Counted from the first letter of the stretch, positions 1 to 9,915 are shown. The stretch is DNA of 64,000 bases from Lenzites betulinus (GCA_022264855.1 JABYQU010000007.1:1-64000), one strand, 5' to 3'. The notes: generated by a model not told the origin, from the letters alone. A program made the numbers and translations.

Positions 1-775
1 GAGCACTGTTATCTGTTGTTTTCACTGATCTATTGCTTATCTTTTGTAGATTACACCCTAATCTTATCTGTGTAGTACTACTTGGCGCCCATATAGCCCC
101 GGAAAGCGGGCGCTTTTGTTCTCGGATCAGTACACCCCGATTAGGCAGGTCCTCCCTTCTTCCTCCCCCTGTGCTCGCTTCCTCCCGCTCTCCTACAATC
201 ACTTCTGGGCCGATCCTCTTCGCGCTGGGCTTGCTTTATTCGCGCTTCTCTGGTGCACAATCGCACGCAAACGCGCAAGCGAACCGGTAAGTACTGATTA
301 AGCTATGGTAGCGACAATATGGGGCGCTTGGGCGGCGAGGACTGTGCGATTGCTCGCTCGCATCGCGTTGCCTCGCGGCGCGTAAGGGCTCCCCAGCACG
401 GCACATACTGTGGCTTTCCAACAAGACCTTACACACGCAAAACGAGCCAGGATTGGCGAAGATAGCGTGCATTCACCTGGGTAAGGAGTATATCTGCATC
501 TTCTTGGGTCATATCTCGCTCAAATCGCGTTCAATGTCGATACAATGTTACCATCCAATGTTTAGTATGTACTAACACATGTTACAGCTCAATAACGCGT
601 GAAAAACGCGTTCGATCGGACGCCAAAGCGGATGCTCTGTAGCTAATCTACAAGGCAACCATTCCCTCCATATCTCCGGGACGCGGGCGCGCGCCGCGAC
701 GCAAAGCATATCGCTGGAAAGCTGCTGTTGGTAGCTTTCCGACGGTATGCTTTGCGTCATCATCCGACCGTTTCA
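1..775 (+). repeat. Left LTR copy (plus orientation), 5' end outside window
   Basis: This stretch is the reverse complement of most of 1382-2153, with high similarity over the first 150 bases and more divergence later. Shared landmarks include the GAGCACTGTTATCTGTTG start, a GGTAAGTACTGA word near 287 and a CGCAAAGCAT block near 700. I place the 3' end at the CA at 774-775, where similarity to the other copy fades. The LTR start lies about 150 bases left of the window, judging from the other copy. Two 60-85 codon open frames inside it match the copy on the opposite strand and are repeat sequence, not genes. The LTR identity is inferred from the position of the second copy next to a gypsy element. 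Confidence 0.6.
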
Positions 776-1381
776 TGTTTCGCTATGCCCACCCTCTCCT
801 CCCCACCCCCACATATGTAATATATAACATACCTTTGGTACCCCCTCTTCAATGCAGAAGCGGACTTGATTCACATATTTTGACAATCAGTTCAGATACG
901 ATGATAGGTACCAGCTTGCTTTGGCATACAATGTGGCCCTATGTAATCCTTATCAGTGTGTTTCATAGGCAGGCTTATAGTACATACAAATATTGTGCGA
1001 TTACAAAACGGTTTGTTGGCCAATGTAGTGCTATGCACACACTACTATGGTGCGAAATATCTAAGGATTCCGAGTTAAACTGAGTCTAATATTGCTAAAT
1101 CTGTTTCGGGAGATTCAGCCACAGAGCGTCTTAAGACGCTCTGTGGCCGAGAAACTCAGCGGCTGAGCTATTACAGTAGAGCAGCACAGTAAATATACAT
1201 TAATACATATCTCCATGAGTTCTTGTTCGTTCTGGATGATTCTTGGTCTGATATAAACGTGTTTCTGTGTACTATAGAGTGCATCTAATATACATGATAG
1301 AGAACAGGTACATGCTATACGAACACCCTGCAAAGCATAGGTGAGAAGAGGGAGAGATGTGTAACGGTCATTGTCACACTG
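776..1381. other. Unique spacer between the two tail-to-tail LTRs
   Basis: About 600 bases of AT-richer DNA separate the two LTR copies. I see no supported gene; a 102-codon frame at 775-1083 has no recognisable motif. The spacer contains a 30-bp perfect palindrome at 1118-1147. Confidence 0.5.
1118..1147. repeat. Perfect 30-bp palindrome
   Basis: The 15-base half-site GCCACAGAGCGTCTT is followed directly by its exact reverse complement. There is no loop, so a cruciform or a dimeric protein site is possible. It lies in the spacer between the opposed LTRs. Confidence 0.85.
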
Positions 1382-2300
1382 TGCACGGTCCGATTGCCAC
1401 GCAAAGCATACCGTCGGAAAGCTACGTTCAGCAGCTTTCCGGCGATACGCGTTGCGCCGTGGCGCGCGCCGGCGTTCCGGAGATATGAAGGAAACGACTG
1501 CCCTGTGGCTGATCCACAGAGCAGAGACATTGTAACTATTTTGAGGGCCATTCGCGCGTTTTATTAAGCCCTGAGTCATACATACATGTATCCTACATAG
1601 TATAGCAAATATTCAAGCGATTTGGAGACGATTAGAGGGATCTGTGCCCCAGGAGGATGCACATACCTTCCTTCCTGGGGTGGACTGAGGGTAGCTTCGC
1701 CATGCCTGGCTCGTTTTGCGCGTATAAGGTCTTGTTGGAAAGCCACGTTACGTGCCGTTCTGGGACGCCCCTACGCGCCGCGAGGCGACGCGATGCGAGC
1801 GAGCAATCACATAGTCTTTGTCGCCCAAGCGCCCCATATTGTCGCGATCATGGCTGAGTCAGTACTTACCGGATCGCTTGCGCGTTTGCGCGCGATTGTG
1901 TACCAGAGAAGCGTGAATAAAACAAGCCCAGCGCGAAGAGGATCAGCCTAGAACTGTTTGCAGGAGAGTAGGAAGAAGCGAGCCAAGGGGGAGGCAGAAG
2001 TGAGGACCTGCCTAATCGGGGTGTACTGATCCGAGAACAAAAGCGCCCGCTTTCCGGGGCTATATGGGCGCCAAGTAGTACTACACAGATAAGATTAGGG
2101 TGTAATCTACAAAAGATAAGCAATAGATCAGTGAAAACAACAGATAACAGTGCTCCCCCGGGGCACCTGCCTAATTAGGCAAGTCCCGGAGGCTTTCCGG
2201 GCACTTTCTCGGGCTGTCCTGATGCATCAGAATCCCTACGGTACATGATGCAATAGGCCGCAGGCCATTTACCGGTACCTGATACATCAGGTCTACCACA
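1382..2300 (-). repeat. 3' LTR of the minus-strand Ty3/gypsy element
   Basis: On the minus strand this segment begins TGTGGTAGACC directly after the integrase frame and ends ACCGTGCA, giving TG...CA borders and a length near 919 bp. It lies immediately 3' of the integrase stop codon at 2333, as a 3' LTR should. Its inner part is shared in opposite orientation with 1-775. The ends are my best fit; the palindromic CCACAGCTTGTGG at the start could shift the border a few bases. No matching 5' LTR is visible at the other end of the element. Confidence 0.6.
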
Positions 2301-2332
2301 GCTTGTGGTATTGTGGACTCGCTCGCGCGCGC

Positions 2333-3634
2333 CTACTCCGCGATGTCCTCGTCCTCCGCGCCATCGTCTTCGGAGTGCACCAGCTCCGCTAAACGCTTGT
2401 CCGAGATGTCCGCAAAGTTCGGGGGAAGCGCAATGTGCTGGCGCGCGAAGTAGGGGATGAGTCGGAATGCCCCAATGGGGCGATGAAACACTGTGCCGTC
2501 CAGCTCGCAGACCACATACGCGCCTCCGCGGTTACGTGAGACTACTACGACGGGTCCTGTGTACCGCGCGCGCATCTTGCGGTTGAGTGACTTCTCGATC
2601 TGAGTGTGTCGTACCAAGACGAGCGCGCCGGCCCCGAAGTCGAAGTCGCGCATAGTGTGCTGATGATCGCGCTCGAACTTCTGAGCCGCGCGCACGCGCG
2701 CGCCGTAGACCGTAGAGCGCAGTCGCGCGACGTCCTCCGCGCGGCGTTGTAGTGCTACGGCTCTGCGCGCGATGAGCTCCGTGGTGGAGATAAGTCCCTG
2801 CGGCGCGGGCATGAGATAGGTAGCTTCGGAGATGTCGAAAGGGAGGATCGGGTGGCAGCCAGTGACTGCAAAGTAGGGGGAACAGCCCATGCGGCGACGT
2901 ATAGTGATGCGCTCTGACCAAAAGACTGAGTGCGCGACCTGCGACCACTTGGTCTGGTCTCCATCCGCGGCCTTGAACAGGGCCTGGCGTACATCGAAGT
3001 GGGGGCGCTCTACCAGTCCATTCGCGCGCGAGTTGTAGCCACTGATACGGACGTGGTGAACACCGTGCTGTTTCTCGATCCTCCGCATGGCTTTCACAAA
3101 GGCTGCGCCGTTGTCCGTGACGATCTCCATGACCCCGCCCCAGCGGCAGAGTATGTCCTGGTAGATGAAGTCGGCCAAAGTCTTCTTGGTCTCGCGACGC
3201 AGCATACGCCACTCCACATAGGCCGTGAGGGCGCAGCGCGCCTGGACGATGAGCTTGAACCCGCCTGAGACGGGCATGAACATGGTGTCGATGTAGATGC
3301 GCGCAAAGACTGAGGCTGGCATCGCGACCGTAGGGGGGATGACGATGTGTCGCACCTGGCGCAGTTGGCAGAGGTGACATGTCCTGACGAACCAAATCAC
3401 GTCATCGCGCAGGGTAGGCCACCAGAAGCGTTCTGAGATGGTCTGGAGCGTCGCGTAGCGTCCACGGTGTCCTAGGGAGTCGTGCGCGACCCGGAGCACC
3501 TCGTAGCGGCCCTCATAGTGTACGACCAGCTTGTGCGCGCCGTGAGGGTCCTTGCGCCAGAGCCTTCCGTCATGAAGGAAGAACTGCTGCGCGTACTTGA
3601 TAAACCGCGCGTAGGTCTCGTCTGAGATGCCCAA
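2333..3634 (-). CDS. Ty3/gypsy integrase region (open, 433 codons)
   Basis: This frame carries the retroviral-type integrase that would insert the element's cDNA into the genome. Near residues 50-95 there is an HHCC zinc-binding domain: HDSLGHRG followed by CHLCQ. The catalytic DDE triad is readable as IDTMF, TDNGAAF and GLVERP, with correct order and spacing. A GPY/F-like module follows (RYTGPVVVV...RPIGAFRL), and the tail is acidic. It is the only long uninterrupted part of the polyprotein. The ATG at 3634 is internal to the original polyprotein, so it is not a proven start. The frame is joined upstream to RNase H only through a frameshifted linker. It could encode a stable fragment, but autonomous activity is unlikely. 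Confidence 0.85.
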   Translation of the reverse strand: MGISDETYARFIKYAQQFFLHDGRLWRKDPHGAHKLVVHYEGRYEVLRVAHDSLGHRGRYATLQTISERFWWPTLRDDVIWFVRTCHLCQLRQVRHIVIPPTVAMPASVFARIYIDTMFMPVSGGFKLIVQARCALTAYVEWRMLRRETKKTLADFIYQDILCRWGGVMEIVTDNGAAFVKAMRRIEKQHGVHHVRISGYNSRANGLVERPHFDVRQALFKAADGDQTKWSQVAHSVFWSERITIRRRMGCSPYFAVTGCHPILPFDISEATYLMPAPQGLISTTELIARRAVALQRRAEDVARLRSTVYGARVRAAQKFERDHQHTMRDFDFGAGALVLVRHTQIEKSLNRKMRARYTGPVVVVSRNRGGAYVVCELDGTVFHRPIGAFRLIPYFARQHIALPPNFADISDKRLAELVHSEDDGAEDEDIAE

Positions 3635-3639
3635 AGGCC

Positions 3640-4845
3640 GGTGGAGAGTCCCGAGCCAGTCCTTGACGTCCGATAGCCTCTCGTCGCCGCGAACCGTGTG
3701 TTTGGACTTGGGGATAGCCGGTGGAGGCTCCTGCGCGTCCTCGTCTTCGGCTGGTGTGTGTGCGCGCGCGGATCTGTCGGTGCTCGTGGCCTCGGCCTCG
3801 CGCGCGCGTTGCTCCGGCGTGGGTGTGTCCGCGCGCGGGTGTGGGTGCGCGCGCTGGGTGCGCGCGCTGCTCTACTGCTCGCGCGCGCCGTTGAATCCGC
3901 TCCGAGCTCTAGCTCCTCCCCCCCACTGAAATCTGTGCCGTCCTCGGCCAGTGCCGGCAGGCCCAGTGCAAACAATGGAGTGGTGAAGGAAAGAGTTGGG
4001 CCGCGGTGGAGAGCTGCCGATGGAAGGATGTGGTGGATAAACCCGAGTAGGTTGTCGATCCAATCCTCGAAGTCGTCTTCGTCATCGACAGGCTCGGGGT
4101 CCCCTGGGTGTCGAGGCCGTCGCGAGAGCCCATCAGGGCCGTGAGACGTCCCTGGAACATGTACGAGCTCGAAGTGGAAGGTGAGGATGGAGACGATCCA
4201 GCGATTGATGCTCGCGCTGGGTGAGATATCCGGGTTGTTAAGCATTCCTTTGATGTAGCGCGCGTCGACCTCGATGATCAGGTTGCGCACGCCAATCAGG
4301 TACAGCTTGAGCGCGCGCAGCGCGCGATACAGTCCGTAGATCTCGAGTTTGGGCTGGGAGAAGCGCGCCTCGCGCTCGTTAAGCGTGATCGATCCGAAGC
4401 GCGCGTAGTAGCGCTTTCGCGGGTCCTCCTCGTCGCACTGGCATAGATGGAAGCCCGCTGCGATGTAGGACGTGTCCACCGCTAGGATCACTGGTGCTTC
4501 GGACTCGTAGTCGAGCGCGCGCAAAGCTGGAGAGGCCAGTAGCGCGTCGATCAGGTCGCGCTGGGCCGCGCGCTGCGGCTCGCCGAACTCGAAGGGTACG
4601 TCCTTACGCGTCAGGTGGACCAGCGCGTGCGCGCGCTGCGCGAAGTTGCGGATGAAGATGCGCGCGACCCCGATGGTGCCCAGGAACGCGCGCACTTCGG
4701 AAAGGTCTTTGCATGGGCCCCAATTCTTGACGATCTCGACGCGCGACTCCTCGGGGAGACGTCCTTCGGGTGTACAGCGGTGCCCGACGACCATAATCTC
4801 GCGCCGGCAGACCATCGATTTGTCCCTGAGAAGTGCCTCCCGCAT
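3640..4845 (-). pseudogene. RNase H region plus frameshifted linker of the gypsy polyprotein
   Basis: The frame starting near 4845 carries the end of the RT thumb/connection (EIVKNWGPCKDLSEVRAFLG) and an RNase H domain with the motifs ILAVDTSYIAAGF, LEIYGLYRAL and VHVPGTSHGPDGLSRRP. RNase H removes the RNA strand during reverse transcription. After about 3930 the frame runs into Arg/Thr-rich out-of-frame sequence, which marks a frame shift before the integrase. At its upstream end another shift near 4835 separates it from the RT palm. The region is clearly gypsy-derived and not functional as it stands. Confidence 0.8.
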
Positions 4846-4848
4846 ACT

Positions 4849-5853
4849 TCATGCGCTGCGTAACGCGATTGACGTCTTGGAAGTGTTCCCACACGAAGCG
4901 GCGGATACCGGGGTTTGCGGAAATGGTCTCGTAGGTGCCATCCGCGCGCTTGTAGTCTGTTGCGGGACCTTTGACCGGTACGTCGTCGATGTAGGAATGG
5001 TGAGATGAGGGATTTCGAGGCGCAGGATGTACGTGACGTCGTCATGGAAGATAGGGACCGAATTACACCACCCCATAGGAAGGGTACGATGGCGCAGCGC
5101 GCCGAAGGGAGTCTGGAAGGTGGTGAGGTCGCGCGACGTGACTGAGATGAGCCTTTCGTCATAGCCGACATAGAGATCGAAGATGGAACCACACGGGCGC
5201 CCTCCAAATTGCTCCGCGAGGTGGTCGGGTGTAGGAGGCACCCCGCTATGCTGGATAGTGACTTTGTTGAGCGGCTCTAGGCTGTGAACGATGCGGAGGG
5301 AGTGTTTGTCCTTCTTCAGGACGCAGAACCAGCGCGAGCGATAGGAGGAGTTGGATGGCTCGTACACGCCGGCCGCGATCTTCTTCTTGATGATGTCGCA
5401 GACCTCCTTGTAGAGTCCTGGGGGAATGGGGATGTTGCGCTCGACCCAGGGCGTGTGCGGGACCACCGGAAACTCCACAGGAGGGAAGAACTCGGGTTTG
5501 AAGCACCCGCGCTCGTCGTCGTTCCACGCGAAGGCCTCGTTCTGCTGGCTAAAGAAGTGATGAAGGAGCTTCTGTTCCTCTGGCCAGAGGAAGCCGTCGC
5601 CGTGAGCCTTGTCGATCGCCTCCATGCGCTCCTGCGTATAGCGGCCCGTAGGTACAAACGCGGGTGGGTGAGGACTGAGCGGCGGTATGCTCGCGAGTGG
5701 GTCGCCTGTGATGTTGCGCTCGATGCGAAAGTGTTCAGGCGAGTGCCGAGGACCGGGCGGACCTTGCGCGCGACCGGCTTGTACTTCTTCTTGGCCGAGA
5801 TGTACGCCTCGGTAAGTACGCCCGACCGTATTGGCTTCGCGCGGTAAGTCCAT
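4849..5853 (-). pseudogene. Reverse transcriptase region of the gypsy polyprotein, frameshifted
   Basis: Readable RT blocks are the fingers motif SRWFCVLKKDK...LRIVHSLEPLN, the palm aspartate in GSIFDLYVGYDER, and TTFQTPFGALRHRTLPMGWCN. RT copies element RNA into DNA. The second catalytic block, YIDD, is present near 4966-4990 but in another frame: the open frame changes just before it, consistent with loss of one base in an IPYIDD context. A second shift near 5740 separates the KKKYKP-containing linker from FRIERNITGDPL. These breaks make the copy inactive. Confidence 0.82.
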
Positions 5854-6337
5854 GTCGGTGGTGGGGAGGGGTCGCGCGATGCGTAGGCCAGTTTGGCCTT
5901 GGCGGGCGCGCGCGTGGATGCGCGCGCGAGGGGTCGCGCGCGATGGGAGTCAAGCGCGCGGTGTCTTCCGCGCGCAATAACACTGGGTCGCGCGCGGGGG
6001 TATTAGTGGCTGGGGTTGCGCCCGCCTTGGGAGTAGAGGGGCTAGGGAGCCCTTGAAACTGAGAGGAACCTAGAGGAGACATAGACGCGACCGGAGGAGC
6101 GGAACTGGACATAGACGGAACAAAGACGTGAGGCGTGCGCGCGCTATAGGCGTCTTCATGGGGTTTTAGAGGCGTAGAGGGAGAAGGGGTTGCGCGCGGT
6201 GCGTCTCCATGTGGTTTTTCAAGTTTGTCGAGCAGAGATAGCACCTCTATAGGTAGTGCGTCGCAGGCAGAGAAATAGAGCGCGGAAAGAGGCAGAGATG
6301 GGTCAGGAGTCGGGGTATACGACGTGATGCGCGGCAC
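5854..6337 (-). pseudogene. Pro/Ser-rich linker between protease and RT
   Basis: The frame read from about 6337 is rich in Pro, Ser, Ala and Thr and contains no recognised domain. It continues into a conserved-looking stretch (LTEAYISAKKKYKPV, in a different frame) near 5750-5830 just before RT. Its position between protease and RT suggests a polyprotein spacer. Confidence 0.55.
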
Positions 6338-6382
6338 GCCATCTTCTACAGTGATTACGCATGCGATCTCCCATCCGGAACC

Positions 6383-6811
6383 TCAAGCAAGGGCTGGCTG
6401 TCCAAGGGGATGTCCGGCGTCGGAGGCACGAAAGCGCGCGCGCCCGCGCGCGATGGTGGGCACGGTCGCGATCGTTCCCGTGTTCGGGCACACGATGGTC
6501 AGGGTCTGCTCCTCGTTAGTGAAGTTCTTGACGACGCTCTTGGTCAAAACGTCGAAGGGCCGACCCAGAAGGATGTCGTAGGCTGCATGACGAATGACGT
6601 GCACCTGCAGGTACAAGACAATGTCCGCCACTGCGAAAGGCACGTTCCGCACCAAGCCAGCGACCGGTCCACGTCTCCCATTGGCGGACTGCATGTTAAG
6701 GACGATGGTCGGGTCGTAGGCGAGCCGAAGAGCATGGCAGACGTCCTCGGACATGGCTACGATCTGAGAGCCCGGGTCGATGATTGCCTCGACAAACTCC
6801 TTGTTGTCCAC
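6383..6811 (-). pseudogene. Retropepsin-like aspartic protease of the gypsy element
   Basis: The frame contains the active-site-like block AIIDPGSQIVAMS near residue 10, where retropepsins have D-S/T-G, and the later ILLGRPF block that resembles the I-L-G motif of Ty3/gypsy proteases. A retropepsin would cleave Gag-Pol. The DPGS variant is common in gypsy-like proteases of mushrooms to my knowledge. The start is shifted relative to the upstream frame, which ends in out-of-frame residues near 6800, so the protein is not continuous. Confidence 0.75.
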
Positions 6812-7300
6812 CAGCCGACGATGGAGCGTAACGCGTGAGACTCCTTGGCGACAGTCAGGACATCGGGGTCGCTACCTGGCTCGAGCCGCTTGAGGTAGAC
6901 TTCGTAGGGGTCAGGCACCACCACGCCCTCCGGGAGCAGCGGGTCGCCACTACAGGAGAATAGGGCAGGGTTGTCGGTGTATTCCTCCAAGACCTCCTCG
7001 ATGGTGGTGCAAGACGCCATCGCAATTACGCGCGTATCATCCGGCGCGCGTCCCTCGCTGCTACCGCGCGCGTCGACTGGCGCGCGCGAATCGGTAGGGA
7101 CGCGTTTCGGCGTGACTGCCTCGCGATAGCGCGCGCGAACCTCAGGGGAAATGGACAGGAGCTCCTCCGGTGTCAGGGTGAGCGTAGGGGCCTTCATGGA
7201 ACGCTCGAAGATGTCCTCCGCGAAGCTCGCGCGGTAGACCGGAACTTGGGTCTTGTAGGCGGTGTCCTTGTCCTTCGGCGGTGGGCTCCAAAATGATACG
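6757..7300 (-). pseudogene. Region upstream of protease (Gag-Pol junction) of the gypsy element
   Basis: The frame with an ATG at 7197 has the stretch TLTPEELLSISPEVRARYRE and later EEVLEEYTDNPALFSC and PDPYEVYLKRL. I recognise this as the segment that precedes protease in basidiomycete gypsy elements. Open sequence continues a little upstream of 7197 (YKTQVPVYRASFAEDIFERS), so the ATG is probably internal. A frameshift near 6810 cuts it from the protease. No function is assigned beyond its place in the polyprotein. Confidence 0.6.
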
Positions 7301-8250
7301 GTAAGAGGTGCTCTGACGGCCGATAGCCGAGGGGTAGAGGACGTCTAGGTGTGTGATGAAGGGGAGTAAGGTCTCGAGCTCCCTAGGTTCGCTGGTAGGC
7401 CGGTCCGTATACTGTTCGCGCGCGAGCAGGAGGGAGGTCTCTCGTGCACCGGGTGGGAGCGCGCGCGGACTCGCGCTGCAGAAGGGGCGCGCGCGGAGGT
7501 AAACTCAGTAACGCAACGCGCGCAGGAATAACGCAACGCTCGCAGTCAGCCGCGGGGCTTCGCAACGCAGTACGCACGCAGTAAAACGCAGGAGGAACGG
7601 AATAGACGCAATATACGCAACTGACGGTACGCTGTCACAGCGGAGAGGTCTCCAGTCGTCCTGCCTTGAAGGGGAAGCTGTTGCACGTTGAGAAGCGCGA
7701 GGGACACGTTCCCAGCAGTTGAGAGAGTGAGGGGTGGATTGTCTGGGGGGTTCGAATGCCCCGAAATGACTATGTACAGGAATGCCCGCAGGCTGAATCA
7801 AAAACACGTGCTACCCTACGGAAGATAAGCGGAAACCGGGCCCGGGATGCCTCGCGCGCCGGGCGCACTCGCCGCGCGCGATCCGACTCTTCGCGCGCCT
7901 CGTGCGCGCGCCACTGATGCGCTCAGCGGCCCCGCGCGCGCGAGCCACTAGGGCAGAGGGCTCTGGATAGCGACAGGCATCGCGCGCGCCGTGGTGAAGT
8001 GCCCCGCGCGCATCTTGACCTTGCGCGCGATGGCTACGCTCACTACGCGCGCGACGTAGGGGGCACCAAGGTGAGCGGTGGGCTCTGCGCGCGCTGTGGT
8101 TGGCGTGCGCGCGCAAGGGTGGAAAAGGAGGGTTTCTGGCCTGGAACGCCGGTGGAGCGTATCATCGTTTCATGATGATTGTGAACACGCTGAACAGCGC
8201 ACTCTGTGATGTCTGATGATCTCACACTGCGCACCGGGACTACCATTGAC
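7301..8250. other. GC-rich 5' flank of the gypsy element, no supported gene
   Basis: The stretch is packed with GCGCGC words like the element body, so part of it is probably decayed Gag or leader DNA. Open frames here have biased, repetitive composition and no zinc knuckle or other motif. From about 8120 the base composition changes. Confidence 0.4.
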
Positions 8251-9349
8251 TTAACGCTTATCCAGGTCTTCCGCCAGCGTACACAGGTATGTTTACTACA
8301 GAAACATATGTTTGTTTCAGAGCTGGCGAGCCGATGCCGTGAGGTGAAAGCTTAGTGTGAAAGGCTACGGACATGATGTACAAGACCGCGGGTCGTAAAA
8401 CTCGTGCCGAAAGCGGAAACAAAAAAAGAATGACAAGGTGCAAACAGGGCGGGCCGATTTGGGGGGCACCATATGATCCAGAGCACTGGCGGCACAAGAG
8501 CAACACAAAAAAGAGGAAAAGCGCAGAGTTCTACTGGAAGAGGGAGGGGTGCCATGCGCGGCGTGAAAGTGAAAGTGACAGCCAGGCTGCGCTGCTAGTG
8601 CCAGTGCGCCGTGTGTGACCCTAATCGGCTTCCCTTCAAGCCGTCCTCGTTCTGGCTGAGACATTTCTGCGCGTCCAAGAGTCCTGGCAGCGGGTGCATG
8701 CCACGAGGGGTGCACAAATTGACACAAGTACCGGGGTTGGTTCATCGACATAAGGCCGCGCTGGGTACCCCCCTCCCCCCCTCGTGGGAGTATACTTCCG
8801 CATCCAGCCGCTTGGTCATATGTTTTGATTGAATATTTCCGGATTGGGATGAACGTGAACATAAGTTGTTGGCGAAACATTGACAAAACATCAAACATGA
8901 CAATTGGTGGTATAGATGGACCTTGTCCCGCAGGTTTATTCTCTATTCGAAGGATATCGCCGTTCCAGTTGTTTCCTCCCGTATCAAAATTAACAGCCTT
9001 TTCATACAGCAACACATACCAGATTCCCCGTGAGCGGCTCTTCAGTCGGCCGGGGACCGGCGTCAACGCAAATGGTGCTCTCAGTCGGCCCCAAACGACC
9101 CACAGATACTCGAAGAGCCTGCTACATGACGGACAGACCCACCGCGCTGCCAGACACGCGCCCCGGGGGCCTCTATATATTATTTGGAGATGACATGCAG
9201 GCATCGACATAAGGAGCTCGCGGACCCCCCCCCTCCCCCTACCCCGGGTCTCGGCATCTTCCGGTGCACCCCTCGTGGTGCATGCCCCTGCGTGGGCTCG
9301 GCGGGGGAGAGCGACTCGTGCCACGTGCTCGTGGCCGCAACGAGGGCAC
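8251..9349. other. Intergenic, with a diverged inverted repeat pair
   Basis: No gene is supported; a 319-codon minus-strand frame (8365-9324) has no recognisable domain and odd composition. Short inverted repeats at 8694-8715 and 9264-9285 bound an AT-richer core. The word CATCGACATAAGG occurs as a direct repeat near 8747 and 9203. Confidence 0.4.
8694..9285. repeat. Possible small element bounded by ~21-bp inverted repeats
   Basis: GTGCATGCCACGAGGGGTGC at 8694 is mirrored by GTGCACCCCTCGTGGTGCAT at 9264; fifteen bases match exactly and one base is inserted. The enclosed 550 bp is AT-richer and has no coding potential that I can support. I did not find a clear target-site duplication, so calling it a MITE is only a guess. 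Confidence 0.35.
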
Positions 9350-9354
9350 CAAGG

Positions 9355-9910
9355 TGTTGAACTTCCGTGTTTACGGCTGTGCCGGACCGGGAGTTGCCGT
9401 GTGTGGCCGTGCGTCTACAATACGCCGGCATGGACATTCTTACTTACCTGTTATGGACATTGTACTATACACGGCATCTCATCATCTTTACTGATGATTC
9501 TGGTGCGTTCTACGCTGCTCCGGTACATTCCAGATCCCTATGGAAGTCTCTAGAATATGGCATCATTCTTGCGCGATATGTCGTCGTAGTCTTGCTCATC
9601 GTCTTACTCATCGCATAGGCTACTTACTCAGCGTCCTCTGGACGTCACATGCTTCTCTTTTATGCTTACTCATCGCAGTCCTCCAGTAGTATATAAGGAG
9701 GACATTCTCTGCCATAGCTCTTCAGTCTTTCGCTCACAGACTGAAGAGTAAGTCCCACTACTTCTATGCCTACATATGTGTTACTTACCAGTACTTGTAG
9801 TTCCTCTTTGTGCGGCTCACAGGTACTGTCAATATGATTATAGTCTTTCGCTCACAGACTGAAGATTCCTCTTTGTGCGGCTCACAGCCTTCCAGGTTCA
9901 GAGTTCTTCA
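9355..9910 (+). mobile_element. Solo LTR with 5-bp target duplication
   Basis: The element begins TGTTGAAC and ends GTTCTTCA. It is flanked on both sides by the direct repeat CAAGG (9350-9354 and 9911-9915), as expected for LTR insertion with a 5-bp target duplication. A TATATAAGG box at 9690 is a good LTR promoter. The 3' third holds a hairpin (CTTCAGTCT...AGACTGAAG at 9720-9746), a second copy of it at 9842-9864, and a repeated CCTCTTTGTGCGGCTCACAG. No internal coding DNA is present, so this is a recombination-derived solo LTR. Plus orientation is chosen from the TATA box. Assignment to Ty1/copia or Ty3/gypsy is open. Confidence 0.75.
9690..9698 (+). promoter_or_regulatory. TATA box in the solo LTR
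   Basis: TATATAAGG lies about 335 bases into the LTR and upstream of the hairpin-forming 3' part, the usual place for an LTR promoter. Confidence 0.45.
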
Positions 9911-9915
9911 CAAGG

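Larger units (their letters stand above)
2301..7807 (-). mobile_element. Degenerate Ty3/gypsy LTR retrotransposon (minus strand)
   Basis: Read on the minus strand the order is a protease-upstream region, aspartic protease, reverse transcriptase, RNase H, and integrase, then the LTR. This protease-RT-RNase H-integrase order defines Ty3/gypsy elements. At least five reading-frame shifts break the polyprotein, near 6810, 5740, 4966, 4835 and between about 3930 and 3640. I find no Gag zinc knuckle and no 5' LTR, so the 5' end near 7.3-8.2 kb is truncated, replaced or unrecognised. The body is very rich in GCGCGC words, unlike neighbouring genes. No chromodomain is visible after the integrase. Confidence 0.85.

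Noticed and set aside
2532..3395. 287-codon frame overlapping the integrase
   Set aside because: It is an antisense-free shadow frame of the integrase region with Arg/His-rich composition and no motifs.
7744..7768. A tRNA-like B box (GGGTTCGAATGCCCC)
   Set aside because: There is no A-box or acceptor stem in the right place upstream, and no cloverleaf could be folded; it sits in GC-rich retroelement flank.
8365..9324. 319-codon minus-strand open frame
   Set aside because: Composition and lack of domains, plus internal repeats on the opposite strand, suggest chance openness rather than a gene.
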